Part shown: positions 37,124-44,923 of the stretch, piece after piece
How the letters are laid out: each line of letters opens with the position of its first letter
How positions within the stretch are numbered: position 1 is the first letter of the stretch
Source: Lentimicrobium sp.
Lineage (GTDB): Bacteria > Bacteroidota > Bacteroidia > Bacteroidales > Lentimicrobiaceae
Reading direction: 5' to 3'
Assembly (NCBI GenBank): GCA_024709105.1
Contig: JANJXJ010000150.1
Coordinates: forward strand, 1-64,000
DNA length: 64,000 bases
Translations under genes and position numbers: made by a program
Notes under the pieces: model-generated
Databases searched by the model: none
What the model was told of the DNA's origin: nothing
What the model saw: the letters and a program-made list of their open reading frames with translations, nothing else

Positions 37124-38452
37124 ATGACTGAAAAAAAGAAACTCTATATAGAAACTTACGGTTGCCAGATGAATTTTTCCGACTCTCAGATTGTAGGATC
37201 AATTATGGCCGACCATGAATTTGAAACTACTTCCGAAATAGCGGAAGCCGACCTTATTTTCGTGAATACCTGTTCCATACGCGATCATGCCGAACAGAGG
37301 GTAAGGGCCAGGCTGAAGGAGTTTAACCGCTATAAAAAGAAAAAACCAGGACTTATTATCGGCGTGCTGGGATGTATGGCCGAGCGGCTGAAAGAACAGC
37401 TGATTGAAGAAGAGAAAATGGTGGATGTTATTGTCGGCCCCGATGCTTATCGTGATTTGCCCAGGCTGCTCAACATTGCCGAAGGCGGCCAAAAGGCAAT
37501 CAATGTTATTCTTTCGGCCGACGAAACCTATGCCGACATTGACCCTGTTCGCATGGAAAGCAATGGAATTTCAGCCTTTATTTCCATCATGAGGGGTTGC
37601 GAAAACTTTTGCTCGTATTGCGTTGTGCCTTATACCAGGGGTAAAGAACGCAGCCGTGACCCGGAAACCATTGTTAATGAAGCCCGCAGCTTATTCGAGA
37701 ATGGCTATCGTGAAGTTACCTTGCTCGGGCAAAATGTTAACTCATACAAAAGTGACAAAGGCATTGATTTCCCTGGTTTAATGAATCTGGTTGCTTCCAT
37801 TGACCCGGCACTGAGAGTTCGCTTTGCCACCAGCCATCCCAAAGACCTCTCTGATGAATTGCTGAAAGTTATGGCAGCACACCCCAATATCTGCCGGTCC
37901 ATTCACCTGCCAGTTCAATCGGGCAGCGATGCAGTGCTTAAACGAATGAACCGCAAATATACCCGCGACTGGTACCTTGGGCGCATTGCAGCTATAAAAC
38001 ATTATCTGCCGAATTGCGCCATTTCTACTGATATAATCGCCGGATTTTGCAGCGAAACCGAAGAAGATCACCTGGAAACCATGCAACTGATGGAACAGGT
38101 AGGTTACGATTATGCTTTTATGTTTAAGTACTCCGAACGCCCCGACACACTTGCTGCTAAAAAATACGAAGACAATATTCCGGAAGAAACAAAAGGAAGG
38201 CGTTTGCAGGAAATTATTGCGCTGCAGCAGAAACTGTCGCACAAAAGCAATAAAGCAGATATTGGAAAAACCTTTGAAGTGCTGGCAGAAAGCACATCGC
38301 GCAAATCGGCCAATGAACTTGCCGGGCGAAACAGCCAGAATAAAGTGGTGGTTTTTGAACGGGGAGAGTATAAACCAGGCGATTATGTTCAGGTAAAAAT
38401 AACTTCGTGTACCCCGGCTACTCTCAAGGGTGTTGTGGTTGAAGGTGTCTGA
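37124..38452 (+). CDS. miaB: tRNA-2-methylthio-N6-dimethylallyladenosine synthase MiaB
   Basis: Radical-SAM methylthiotransferase of 442 residues acting on A37 of tRNAs that read codons starting with U. The N-terminal UPF0004 domain holds its three cluster cysteines in TYGCQMN, NTCSIRD and GCMAERL. The radical-SAM motif CxxxCxxC is in GCENFCSYCVVPYTRGKE near residue 155. A C-terminal TRAM domain begins near 375 (KTFEVLAESTSRKS). All key residues are present and length is normal. It stands alone, divergent from topA. Confidence 0.97.
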   Translation: MTEKKKLYIETYGCQMNFSDSQIVGSIMADHEFETTSEIAEADLIFVNTCSIRDHAEQRVRARLKEFNRYKKKKPGLIIGVLGCMAERLKEQLIEEEKMVDVIVGPDAYRDLPRLLNIAEGGQKAINVILSADETYADIDPVRMESNGISAFISIMRGCENFCSYCVVPYTRGKERSRDPETIVNEARSLFENGYREVTLLGQNVNSYKSDKGIDFPGLMNLVASIDPALRVRFATSHPKDLSDELLKVMAAHPNICRSIHLPVQSGSDAVLKRMNRKYTRDWYLGRIAAIKHYLPNCAISTDIIAGFCSETEEDHLETMQLMEQVGYDYAFMFKYSERPDTLAAKKYEDNIPEETKGRRLQEIIALQQKLSHKSNKADIGKTFEVLAESTSRKSANELAGRNSQNKVVVFERGEYKPGDYVQVKITSCTPATLKGVVVEGV

Positions 38453-38552
38453 TTGGAGAAATGACCAAAGGTTTCAAATCTTAACATGGGCATGAAAGAG
38501 CGGTAAGGTAAAACTATGTAATCTCTTCTTTTTTTAACGACAAGTTAAAATA

Positions 38553-38586
38553 ATTGCAGATGTGTTTTAAACAAATTGTATCTTTG
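38553..38586 (+). promoter_or_regulatory. Candidate promoter for the wza-wzc operon
   Basis: ATTG (38553-38556), a 22-base spacer and TATCTTTG (38579-38586) fit the Bacteroidota -33/-7 pattern. It would give a 5' leader of about 115 bases before the ATG at 38707. Confidence 0.5.
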
Positions 38587-38617
38587 CGCCGGTCGGTTCA
38601 GTGCACTCAATCTCAGC

Positions 38618-38665
38618 ATGAAAGAAATTTTACTTTTCATATTTATAGGTCATTTTCATACTTAA
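38618..38665 (+). CDS. Possible short leader ORF (15 codons plus stop)
   Basis: ATG AAA GAA ATT at 38618 opens a 15-residue frame MKEILLFIFIGHFHT that ends at TAA, wholly inside the predicted leader of the wza mRNA. There is no strong ribosome site and a chance frame of this length is common in AT-rich DNA, so it is listed only as a possibility. A translated leader could modulate expression of the export genes. Confidence 0.2.
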   Translation: MKEILLFIFIGHFHT

Positions 38666-38706
38666 TCAGAACTGACAGTCAGTTGTAACTTTTTTAAAGT
38701 TTTCTC

Positions 38707-39474
38707 ATGAAAAAATTAACACTTTACTTCCTCCTTTTGCTGATAACAGGAACATCCTGTGTTTCGCTCAAAAAAATAAAGTATATTCAGGACGCTACTG
38801 TTTCGCAATCAGCCGATTCGGTGGTTTATCAGGCAAAAAGCCCCGATTACCTGATACAGCCTGGCGATCACCTTTATATTGATGTCAAAAACATTGACAC
38901 CAAGAGTATGAATCCCTTTCAAACCAATAACAACATCAATTACCAGACCTCAAACGAAGCAGGTGTTTACCTGAATAGTTATCTGGTAAGTGATTCAGGA
39001 AGTATTGACTTTCCACTGGTTGGAAAAGTTTTTGTTAAAGGCAAAACCATTAACGAAGTACAGAGTACGCTTCAGCAGGTGGTGAACGAATTTTTTCAGT
39101 TGACTACAGTTAGCGTCAAGCTCGTTAATTTCAGAATCAGTATTCTGGGCGAAGTATCCAGACCGGGAACCTACATGATTTATCAAAACGACCTTAACCT
39201 TCTTCAGGCCATCAGCATGGCAGGAGACCTTTCCAACTATGCCAATCGCCGCGAGATCAACATAATAAGGAAGCATGGCAACGGATCTAATGTTTATAAG
39301 GTTAATTTGCTTGATGCCGGAATTCTCAATTCACCTGCATACTACCTGCAGCCGGGCGATGTGGTTTATGTTGAACCTCTCAAAGGAAAGAACTTCACCT
39401 TTACTGCTTTCCCGTATGCCATTCTGTTTTCAACAATATCTACTACACTGTTGATTCTTAACTTCATAAAATAA
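38707..39474 (+). CDS. Wza-type polysaccharide export lipoprotein
   Basis: Outer-membrane lipoprotein of 255 residues for export of capsular or exopolysaccharide. The lipoprotein signal ends in GTSC (Cys18). A poly_export (BexD/Wza) domain follows (about 48-130; SPDYLIQPGDHLYIDV), then an SLBB domain (about 140-210; ISILGEVSRPGTYMI). A C-terminal hydrophobic helix (about 232-253) fits the outer-membrane anchor of Wza proteins. It sits 9 bases ahead of the tyrosine autokinase, the usual partner that forms the trans-envelope channel. Glycosyltransferases for the polymer are not in this window. Confidence 0.94.
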   Translation: MKKLTLYFLLLLITGTSCVSLKKIKYIQDATVSQSADSVVYQAKSPDYLIQPGDHLYIDVKNIDTKSMNPFQTNNNINYQTSNEAGVYLNSYLVSDSGSIDFPLVGKVFVKGKTINEVQSTLQQVVNEFFQLTTVSVKLVNFRISILGEVSRPGTYMIYQNDLNLLQAISMAGDLSNYANRREINIIRKHGNGSNVYKVNLLDAGILNSPAYYLQPGDVVYVEPLKGKNFTFTAFPYAILFSTISTTLLILNFIK

Positions 39475-39483
39475 CCTGTCCCC

Positions 39484-41943
39484 GTGGAAAATTACATCAA
39501 CGAGATAAATCAGGAGGAATCCTTTGATTTTAAACAGCTCTTTTTCAAGTTTTACAGGTACTGGTATCTGTTTATCATCACCATTTTTACTGCACTTACC
39601 ATTGCCTTTCTCTTCAATAAATATACCGAACCCATCTACAAAGTTGGCACAACGGTAATGATTAAGGACGATAAGTCAGGCTTTGACCCGCAGGCTATGC
39701 TTGGTCTGGGTAATCTGAAAGCTGCCCAGAATCTTGAAAATGAAATTGGGGTCTTAAAGTCCAGGTCATTGGTAACAAGGGCAATTAAATCGCTGAATTT
39801 TAATGTTTCTTACTTTATTGAAGACAACTTTGTAACACGCGAACTATACAAACAAAGCCCGTTTACCATAGTTTTTGATACAGCCTTCCCGCAACCGGCA
39901 GGTATGCGCTTCATGCTTACCTTATTGCCCGAAAACAAATTTTCTATTTCGGTAGAGGGAGAATCTGCAACTATTTTCAGTTACTCAACGCATCGCGAAG
40001 TAAATACCATTTCAACACCTTTGAAACTCAGTGGTACTTTTGAATTCAATCAGGAAATAAAAGGCGAGTATCACAACTTTAAAGTATTGCTCAATACCAA
40101 TTTCAAGCCTAAAGAACACCTGAATAAAAAATTTGTATTTGTTTTTAACAAGACACAGGATCTGGTAAGGAATTTCAGTGGTTTTACCATTGAACCCATT
40201 AACCGTGAAGCCTCTATTGTGGAAATTTCGATGAAAAATCCCAGCCCTGAAAAAGCTGCAGATTTCCTCAACATGTTAACCCGGGTTTACATGGAAAGAA
40301 ACCTGGAAAAGAAAAACCAGATTGCTACAAATACCATCAATTTTATTGATGAGCAGCTGCTCGGGATAACCGATTCGCTTCAAATGGCTGAATTTAACCT
40401 TCAGCAGTTCCGCACCACCAACGAGGTGATGAATTTTGATTTCCAGACTCAGCAGGTTTTCACTATGATGAAAGAACTGGAAGGTCAAAAAGCTGAGTTG
40501 ATTCTGAAGAATAAATATTACGAATATTTACGTGATTATATTTCCAATAACCAAAACGATATTGACGGCCTTACTGTACCATCTTCAATGGGAGTAGACG
40601 ACCCCATACTTTCATCACTTATCGGAGAACTTACACGCCTTTATGCCGAAAGAGGAGAAGCTTTGATGACAGCCCGCGAGAAAAATCCAATCATTGCTTC
40701 GTTTGACGACCGGATTCGTATCAACAAAAAATCTCTTCAGGAAAATATAAAGAATATTCTGAGCAATTCTAAAATTGCCATTCGCGACATTGACAACCGC
40801 ATTAATCAGATTTCTTCAAGAATTAACCAACTACCCGGGACTCAACGAGTACTTTTCGGAATGGAAAGGAAGTTTAAACTGAATGATGCCATATATACCT
40901 ATTTGCTCGAGAAACGTTCAGAAGCACAAATTACCCGTGCTTCCAATATGCCCGACAATGAAGTTATAGACGAGGCAGAAATAGATAAACTGCAACCTGT
41001 TTTTCCGAAAAAAACCCTCAATTATACCATTGCCCTGCTCCTGGGATTGGTATTCCCTGTGGTTTATGTGCTGGGAAAAGATTATCTCAACGACAAGATT
41101 ATTGATAAAAAAGAACTTGAATCACTCACCTCCATTCCGGTTATTGGACATATCATCCACAACAACAAGGAAAGCAGTATAGTAGTGGCTGAATATCCCA
41201 AATCGTCCATTGCCGAATCGTTCAGGTCGGTGAGAACTAATCTTGGATATTTCTCTTCAGAAAAAGAAAAACAGGTAATCCTGATTACCTCAACCATGCC
41301 CAGCGAAGGCAAAACCTTTATTTCCATAAATCTCGCATCTATTTTTGCGCTTTATGGCAAAAAAACCCTGCTGGTTGGTTACGATTTGCGCAAACCAAAA
41401 ATTTATCAGGATTTTGGCCTTCAGAATTCCGAAGGTATCACTTCTTATCTGATCAACAAAGCTGACATTTCAGCCATCATACAAAAATCGCCGCTTGATA
41501 ATCTTGATATTCTAATGGCAGGTCCTGTACCGCCAAACCCGGCTGAGCTGATTGCTTCAAAAAGAAATGAAGAACTTATGCTCAAGCTCAAGGAAATGTA
41601 CGATTATATCATCCTTGATACTCCTCCGGTTGGATTGGTTACCGATGCCTTCCTTCTGATGAAATATACCGATATCAACATTTTTGCTGTAAGGCAAAAC
41701 TACACCAACAAAAAGGTGTTCGGGGCTATTATTTCCGACATTGAGAAACGTAAAATTCCCAACATGAGCCTTTTGATCAACGATGTTAAAATGGATAAAG
41801 GTTCTTATGGATACGGGTATGGGTACGGTTATGGGTACGGATACGGGTATGGATACGGTTACGGGTATGGATACGGGTATTATACCGACGATCAGGAGCC
41901 TAAAAAGAAGAACCTGATTGATAACCTTTTCGGGAAGTCATAA
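39484..41943 (+). CDS. Wzc-type polysaccharide copolymerase and tyrosine autokinase with Gly-Tyr tail
   Basis: Inner-membrane chain-length regulator and bacterial tyrosine kinase of 819 residues, starting with GTG at 39484. A Wzz domain with the first membrane segment lies near 30-50. A long periplasmic coiled region covers about 60-500, with the GNVR-type domain near its end. The second membrane segment is near 515-535. The BY-kinase domain (about 560-770) has Walker A STMPSEGKT (603-611), Walker A' VGYDLRKP and Walker B YIILDTPP. The tail holds a tract Y(GY)12Y at about residues 775-800 in place of an ordinary tyrosine cluster. Autophosphorylation of the tail normally controls polymer export. 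A strong terminator follows. Confidence 0.95.
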   Translation: MENYINEINQEESFDFKQLFFKFYRYWYLFIITIFTALTIAFLFNKYTEPIYKVGTTVMIKDDKSGFDPQAMLGLGNLKAAQNLENEIGVLKSRSLVTRAIKSLNFNVSYFIEDNFVTRELYKQSPFTIVFDTAFPQPAGMRFMLTLLPENKFSISVEGESATIFSYSTHREVNTISTPLKLSGTFEFNQEIKGEYHNFKVLLNTNFKPKEHLNKKFVFVFNKTQDLVRNFSGFTIEPINREASIVEISMKNPSPEKAADFLNMLTRVYMERNLEKKNQIATNTINFIDEQLLGITDSLQMAEFNLQQFRTTNEVMNFDFQTQQVFTMMKELEGQKAELILKNKYYEYLRDYISNNQNDIDGLTVPSSMGVDDPILSSLIGELTRLYAERGEALMTAREKNPIIASFDDRIRINKKSLQENIKNILSNSKIAIRDIDNRINQISSRINQLPGTQRVLFGMERKFKLNDAIYTYLLEKRSEAQITRASNMPDNEVIDEAEIDKLQPVFPKKTLNYTIALLLGLVFPVVYVLGKDYLNDKIIDKKELESLTSIPVIGHIIHNNKESSIVVAEYPKSSIAESFRSVRTNLGYFSSEKEKQVILITSTMPSEGKTFISINLASIFALYGKKTLLVGYDLRKPKIYQDFGLQNSEGITSYLINKADISAIIQKSPLDNLDILMAGPVPPNPAELIASKRNEELMLKLKEMYDYIILDTPPVGLVTDAFLLMKYTDINIFAVRQNYTNKKVFGAIISDIEKRKIPNMSLLINDVKMDKGSYGYGYGYGYGYGYGYGYGYGYGYGYYTDDQEPKKKNLIDNLFGKS
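41806..41883 (+). repeat. Gly-Tyr codon array (GGN TAY) in the Wzc tail
   Basis: Twelve consecutive GGN-TAY units (41809-41880) flanked by TAT codons encode alternating Gly and Tyr, giving 14 tyrosines in the tract. Glycine codons vary (GGA, GGG, GGT) and tyrosine codons alternate TAT/TAC, so the DNA is an imperfect 6-bp and 12-bp repeat. It could change length by slippage in frame. Confidence 0.95.
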
Positions 41944-41962
41944 CAAAAGCACATTAATTTTG

Positions 41963-41990
41963 AAAGGCCATCTGAAAGGGTGGCCTTTTT
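41963..41990 (+). terminator. Rho-independent terminator after wzc
   Basis: AAGGCCA / TGGCCTT stem around a TCTGAAAGGG-type loop followed by TTTTT, 20 bases past the kinase stop. It separates the export pair from the sulfate-activation genes. Confidence 0.88.
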
Positions 41991-42024
41991 GGTATTTGAA
42001 AACCCGGCACTGAAAAAAATCACT

Positions 42025-42032
42025 TACATTTG
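42025..42032 (+). promoter_or_regulatory. Candidate -7 box for cysC-cysD-cysN
   Basis: TACATTTG matches TAnnTTTG and lies 33 bases before the cysC start at 42066. A TTTG is present at 41995-41998 but the spacing (26) is too long, so only the -7 element is supported. Confidence 0.5.
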
Positions 42033-42065
42033 CAGCGAAAAAACAGTAAGGAAAGCCGAAAATTA

Positions 42066-42656
42066 ATGAATAATGCGGGTTTTAGAGTTTTAATGGAGCA
42101 AAAACTCAGGCAAAAAGCCAGGGTAATCTGGCTTTCCGGCTTGCCCTGTTCGGGGAAAACAACCATAGGGTCAGGATTGGAAAAAATGCTTTTATCAAAA
42201 GGATTTAGTGCCAGGCTTCTTGACGGAGATATCACCCGGAAAGGATTGTGCAATAATTTGGGTTTCAGCGATTCAGACCGCACTGAAAACATCCGGCGTG
42301 TAGCTGAGGTTTCCAAGCTGCTTGCAGAATCGGGAATAATTACCATAAATGCGTTTATTACACCCACAGAGTCTCTCAGGCAAATGGCCGCTGAAATAAT
42401 CGGCAAAGATCTGATTACTTCTGTTTACGTTAATGCATCTCCTGCTGTGTGCGAATCACGCGATGTTAAAGGCATGTACCGCAAAGCAAGACTAGGCGAG
42501 ATTAAAGATTTTACAGGAGTAAGTGCTCCGTTTTTTGAACCTGAATTTCCCGATTTTGTAATAAATACCGACCAAAGCACTCCTGAGCAAAACATTCAGG
42601 AACTTTTTGAATTTATATTGCCTAAAATTACCTTTACCCATGAGCATGAACTATAA
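42066..42656 (+). CDS. cysC: Adenylyl-sulfate kinase
   Basis: Phosphorylates adenylyl sulfate (APS) to PAPS, the sulfate donor for reduction or sulfotransfer. The 196-residue product has the Walker A motif GLPCSGKTT, the APS-kinase signatures LDGDITRKGLCNNLGFS and DRTENIRRVAEV, and the GVSAPFFEPEFPD region. The start is the ATG at 42066 after an AAGGAA site; the frame extends to a TTG at 42030, and the ATG at 42093 is also possible. It overlaps the chosen cysD start by 17 bases, showing translational coupling. PAPS could feed sulfated surface polymers, given the export genes just upstream, or assimilation. Confidence 0.95.
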   Translation: MNNAGFRVLMEQKLRQKARVIWLSGLPCSGKTTIGSGLEKMLLSKGFSARLLDGDITRKGLCNNLGFSDSDRTENIRRVAEVSKLLAESGIITINAFITPTESLRQMAAEIIGKDLITSVYVNASPAVCESRDVKGMYRKARLGEIKDFTGVSAPFFEPEFPDFVINTDQSTPEQNIQELFEFILPKITFTHEHEL

Positions 42657-43548
42657 ACTTACCCACCTCGAAGAGCTGGAGTATGAGTCAATTTATGTGA
42701 TACGCGAAGTTGCAGCACAGTTTGAAAGACCGGTGCTTCTGTTTTCAGGAGGAAAAGACTCCATCGTAATGACTCATCTTGCCATGAAAGCATTCTGGCC
42801 GGCACCGCTGCCTTTTCCGCTGTTGCATATAGATACCGGTCATAACTTTGAGGAAACCATAGTTTACAGAGATAATCTCGTTAAAAAACTTGGCGCTAAA
42901 CTTATTGTTGGCTCTGTGCAGGAAAGCATTGACAACGGCAGGGTAGTTGAAGAAAAAGGGCCGGCTGCCAGCCGCAACATATTGCAAACCACTACGTTAC
43001 TCGATACCATCGAGAAATACAAGTTTGATGCTGCCATGGGCGGAGGACGCCGCGACGAAGAAAAAGCACGTGCCAAAGAAAGATTCTTCTCTCACAGAGA
43101 CGAATTTGGCCAGTGGGATCCCAAAAATCAGCGCCCCGAACTCTGGAATATCTTCAACGGCAAGAAAAATCAGGGCGAACACTTCAGGGTTTTTCCCATT
43201 AGCAACTGGACAGAAATGGATGTTTGGCAATATATCCTGAAAGAAAAAATTGAATTGCCCGAGATTTACTTCACCCACCAGCGCGAGGTTTTCCTTAGAG
43301 ATGGCGTTTGGCTTGCAAAAGCTCCCTTTATGACACTGAAGGATGGCGAAAAATTTGAAGTCAAAACGGTTCGTTGCCGCACAATCGGTGATATCAGCTG
43401 TACCGGCCTAACACTTTCAACTGCCAATTCTCTCGAAGAAATTATTGAAGAAATTGCAGCTACCAGAGTAACCGAAAGAGGAGGACGAGCCGATGATATG
43501 CGCTCAGAAGCCGCTATGGAAGACCGCAAAAAAGAAGGGTACTTTTAA
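42640..43548 (+). CDS. cysD: Sulfate adenylyltransferase subunit 2
   Basis: Catalytic subunit of ATP sulfurylase, making APS from ATP and sulfate together with the CysN GTPase. The 302-residue protein has the PP-loop LFSGGKDSIVMTHLA near 45, the LLHIDTGHNFEET segment, GGGRRDEEKARAKERFFS, and the C-terminal TVRCRTIGDISCTG and RGGRADDM blocks typical of CysD. The start is at the ATG of MSMNYKLTHLEELE, inside the end of cysC; an upstream TTG is less likely. It is followed after 46 bases by cysN. Confidence 0.97.
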   Translation: MSMNYKLTHLEELEYESIYVIREVAAQFERPVLLFSGGKDSIVMTHLAMKAFWPAPLPFPLLHIDTGHNFEETIVYRDNLVKKLGAKLIVGSVQESIDNGRVVEEKGPAASRNILQTTTLLDTIEKYKFDAAMGGGRRDEEKARAKERFFSHRDEFGQWDPKNQRPELWNIFNGKKNQGEHFRVFPISNWTEMDVWQYILKEKIELPEIYFTHQREVFLRDGVWLAKAPFMTLKDGEKFEVKTVRCRTIGDISCTGLTLSTANSLEEIIEEIAATRVTERGGRADDMRSEAAMEDRKKEGYF

Positions 43549-43594
43549 TACCCGGGCTGTTTGATTGAATAAATTTAAAGAAATCCCTGTTTTT

Positions 43595-44869
43595 ATGAGT
43601 GAATTTTCAACCAAAGGATATCTTGACATGGAACTGCTGCGGTTTACCACTGCCGGCAGCGTGGATGATGGAAAAAGCACATTGATTGGCAGATTGCTTT
43701 ACGATAGCAAGTCCATTTTTGAGGACCAGCTTGAGGCGGTAAAACGTGCAAGCATTCGCCGCGGCAATGAACATATTGATCTGGCTTTGCTCACCGATGG
43801 ACTTAGGGCCGAGCGCGAACAAGGAATTACAATAGACGTAGCCTATCGCTATTTTGCAACTCCAAAAAGAAAATTTATCATCGCCGATACTCCCGGACAT
43901 ATTCAATATACCCGGAATATGGTGACCGGTGCCTCAACGGCAAATGCTGCCATTATTCTTATTGATGCCAGAAACGGTGTTATTGAACAAACCAACAGGC
44001 ACTCATACATTGCTTCATTGCTCAGGATTCCTCATGTGATTGTATGTATTAACAAAATGGACCTGGTTGATTACAGTGAAGAAAGATTCCTGGAAATCAA
44101 GAAAGAATACACCAATTTTGCCGCCAAACTTAATATTCCGGATATAACCTTTGTTCCTATAAGTGCACTCCACGGCGACAATGTTGTAGACATTTCAGAA
44201 AATATGCCCTGGTATACAGAAGGTACACTCATGCACGTACTGGAAACCATTGAAATTGGCAACGACAACAACCTGGTGGATCCACGGTTCCCTGTTCAGT
44301 ATGTGGTCAGGCCATTATCCGACGAATACCATGACTATCGCGGATATGCCGGAAGAGTGGCCGGCGGGGTGTTTAAACCTGGCGATGAAGTTGTTGTGCT
44401 TCCATCTATGCTGAAAACCAAAATAAAAAGTATAGACCGGTATATGGAAAATTGCGAAAAAGCCTGGGCTCCCATGTCGGTTACTTTCACGCTGGAAGAT
44501 GACATTGATATAAGCCGTGGGGATATGATTGCTGTTGAGCACAACCTTCCGCAAGTGACGCAGGAACTGGAAATCATGATATGCTGGATGAATGACAAGC
44601 CCATGCAGCTCAACACAAAATACTCCCTGAAGCACACCACACACGATGTAAAATGTATGATCAGGTCGGTAAATTACAAAGTAAATGTAAACACTCTTGA
44701 GCATTTGCACGATGACCTTGGTGTAGGCCTCAACGATATAGCATGTGTAAGTATTAAAACAACCAAACCACTTTTTACAGATCCGTATTCAAAAAACAGG
44801 CGCACAGGATCACTCATTATTATTGATGAAGCCACCAACAATACTGTTGGTGTTGGCATGGTAATCTAG
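43595..44869 (+). CDS. cysN: Sulfate adenylyltransferase subunit 1 (GTPase)
   Basis: GTPase subunit of ATP sulfurylase, which uses GTP hydrolysis to drive APS synthesis. The 424-residue product shows G1 GSVDDGKST, G3 DTPGH, G4 NKMD and the elongation-factor-like domains 2 and 3. It ends after domain 3 and is not fused to APS kinase, in accord with the separate cysC gene. The ATG at 43595 (MSEFSTKGYLDME) is chosen over the upstream TTG at 43565. No cysH or sulfite reductase gene lies in view, so the fate of the PAPS is undetermined. Confidence 0.96.
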   Translation: MSEFSTKGYLDMELLRFTTAGSVDDGKSTLIGRLLYDSKSIFEDQLEAVKRASIRRGNEHIDLALLTDGLRAEREQGITIDVAYRYFATPKRKFIIADTPGHIQYTRNMVTGASTANAAIILIDARNGVIEQTNRHSYIASLLRIPHVIVCINKMDLVDYSEERFLEIKKEYTNFAAKLNIPDITFVPISALHGDNVVDISENMPWYTEGTLMHVLETIEIGNDNNLVDPRFPVQYVVRPLSDEYHDYRGYAGRVAGGVFKPGDEVVVLPSMLKTKIKSIDRYMENCEKAWAPMSVTFTLEDDIDISRGDMIAVEHNLPQVTQELEIMICWMNDKPMQLNTKYSLKHTTHDVKCMIRSVNYKVNVNTLEHLHDDLGVGLNDIACVSIKTTKPLFTDPYSKNRRTGSLIIIDEATNNTVGVGMVI

Positions 44870-44890
44870 GCTGTTTTTGAATGAAATTTT

Positions 44891-44923
44891 AAAGCAGGAT
44901 CCATTTCGGGATTCTGCTTTTTT
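44891..44923. terminator. Bidirectional terminator between cysN and the convergent membrane-protein gene
   Basis: AAAGCAGGATCC / GGGATTCTGCTTT stem (44891-44902 with 44908-44920) with a short loop and a T run on the plus strand. On the minus strand the stem is followed by TTTAAAATTTC. It can stop transcription from both converging genes. Confidence 0.85.

Noticed and set aside
41806-41883. Short-period DNA repeat considered as a CRISPR-like or satellite array
   Set aside because: It is in frame within wzc, encodes regular Gly-Tyr and has no spacers.
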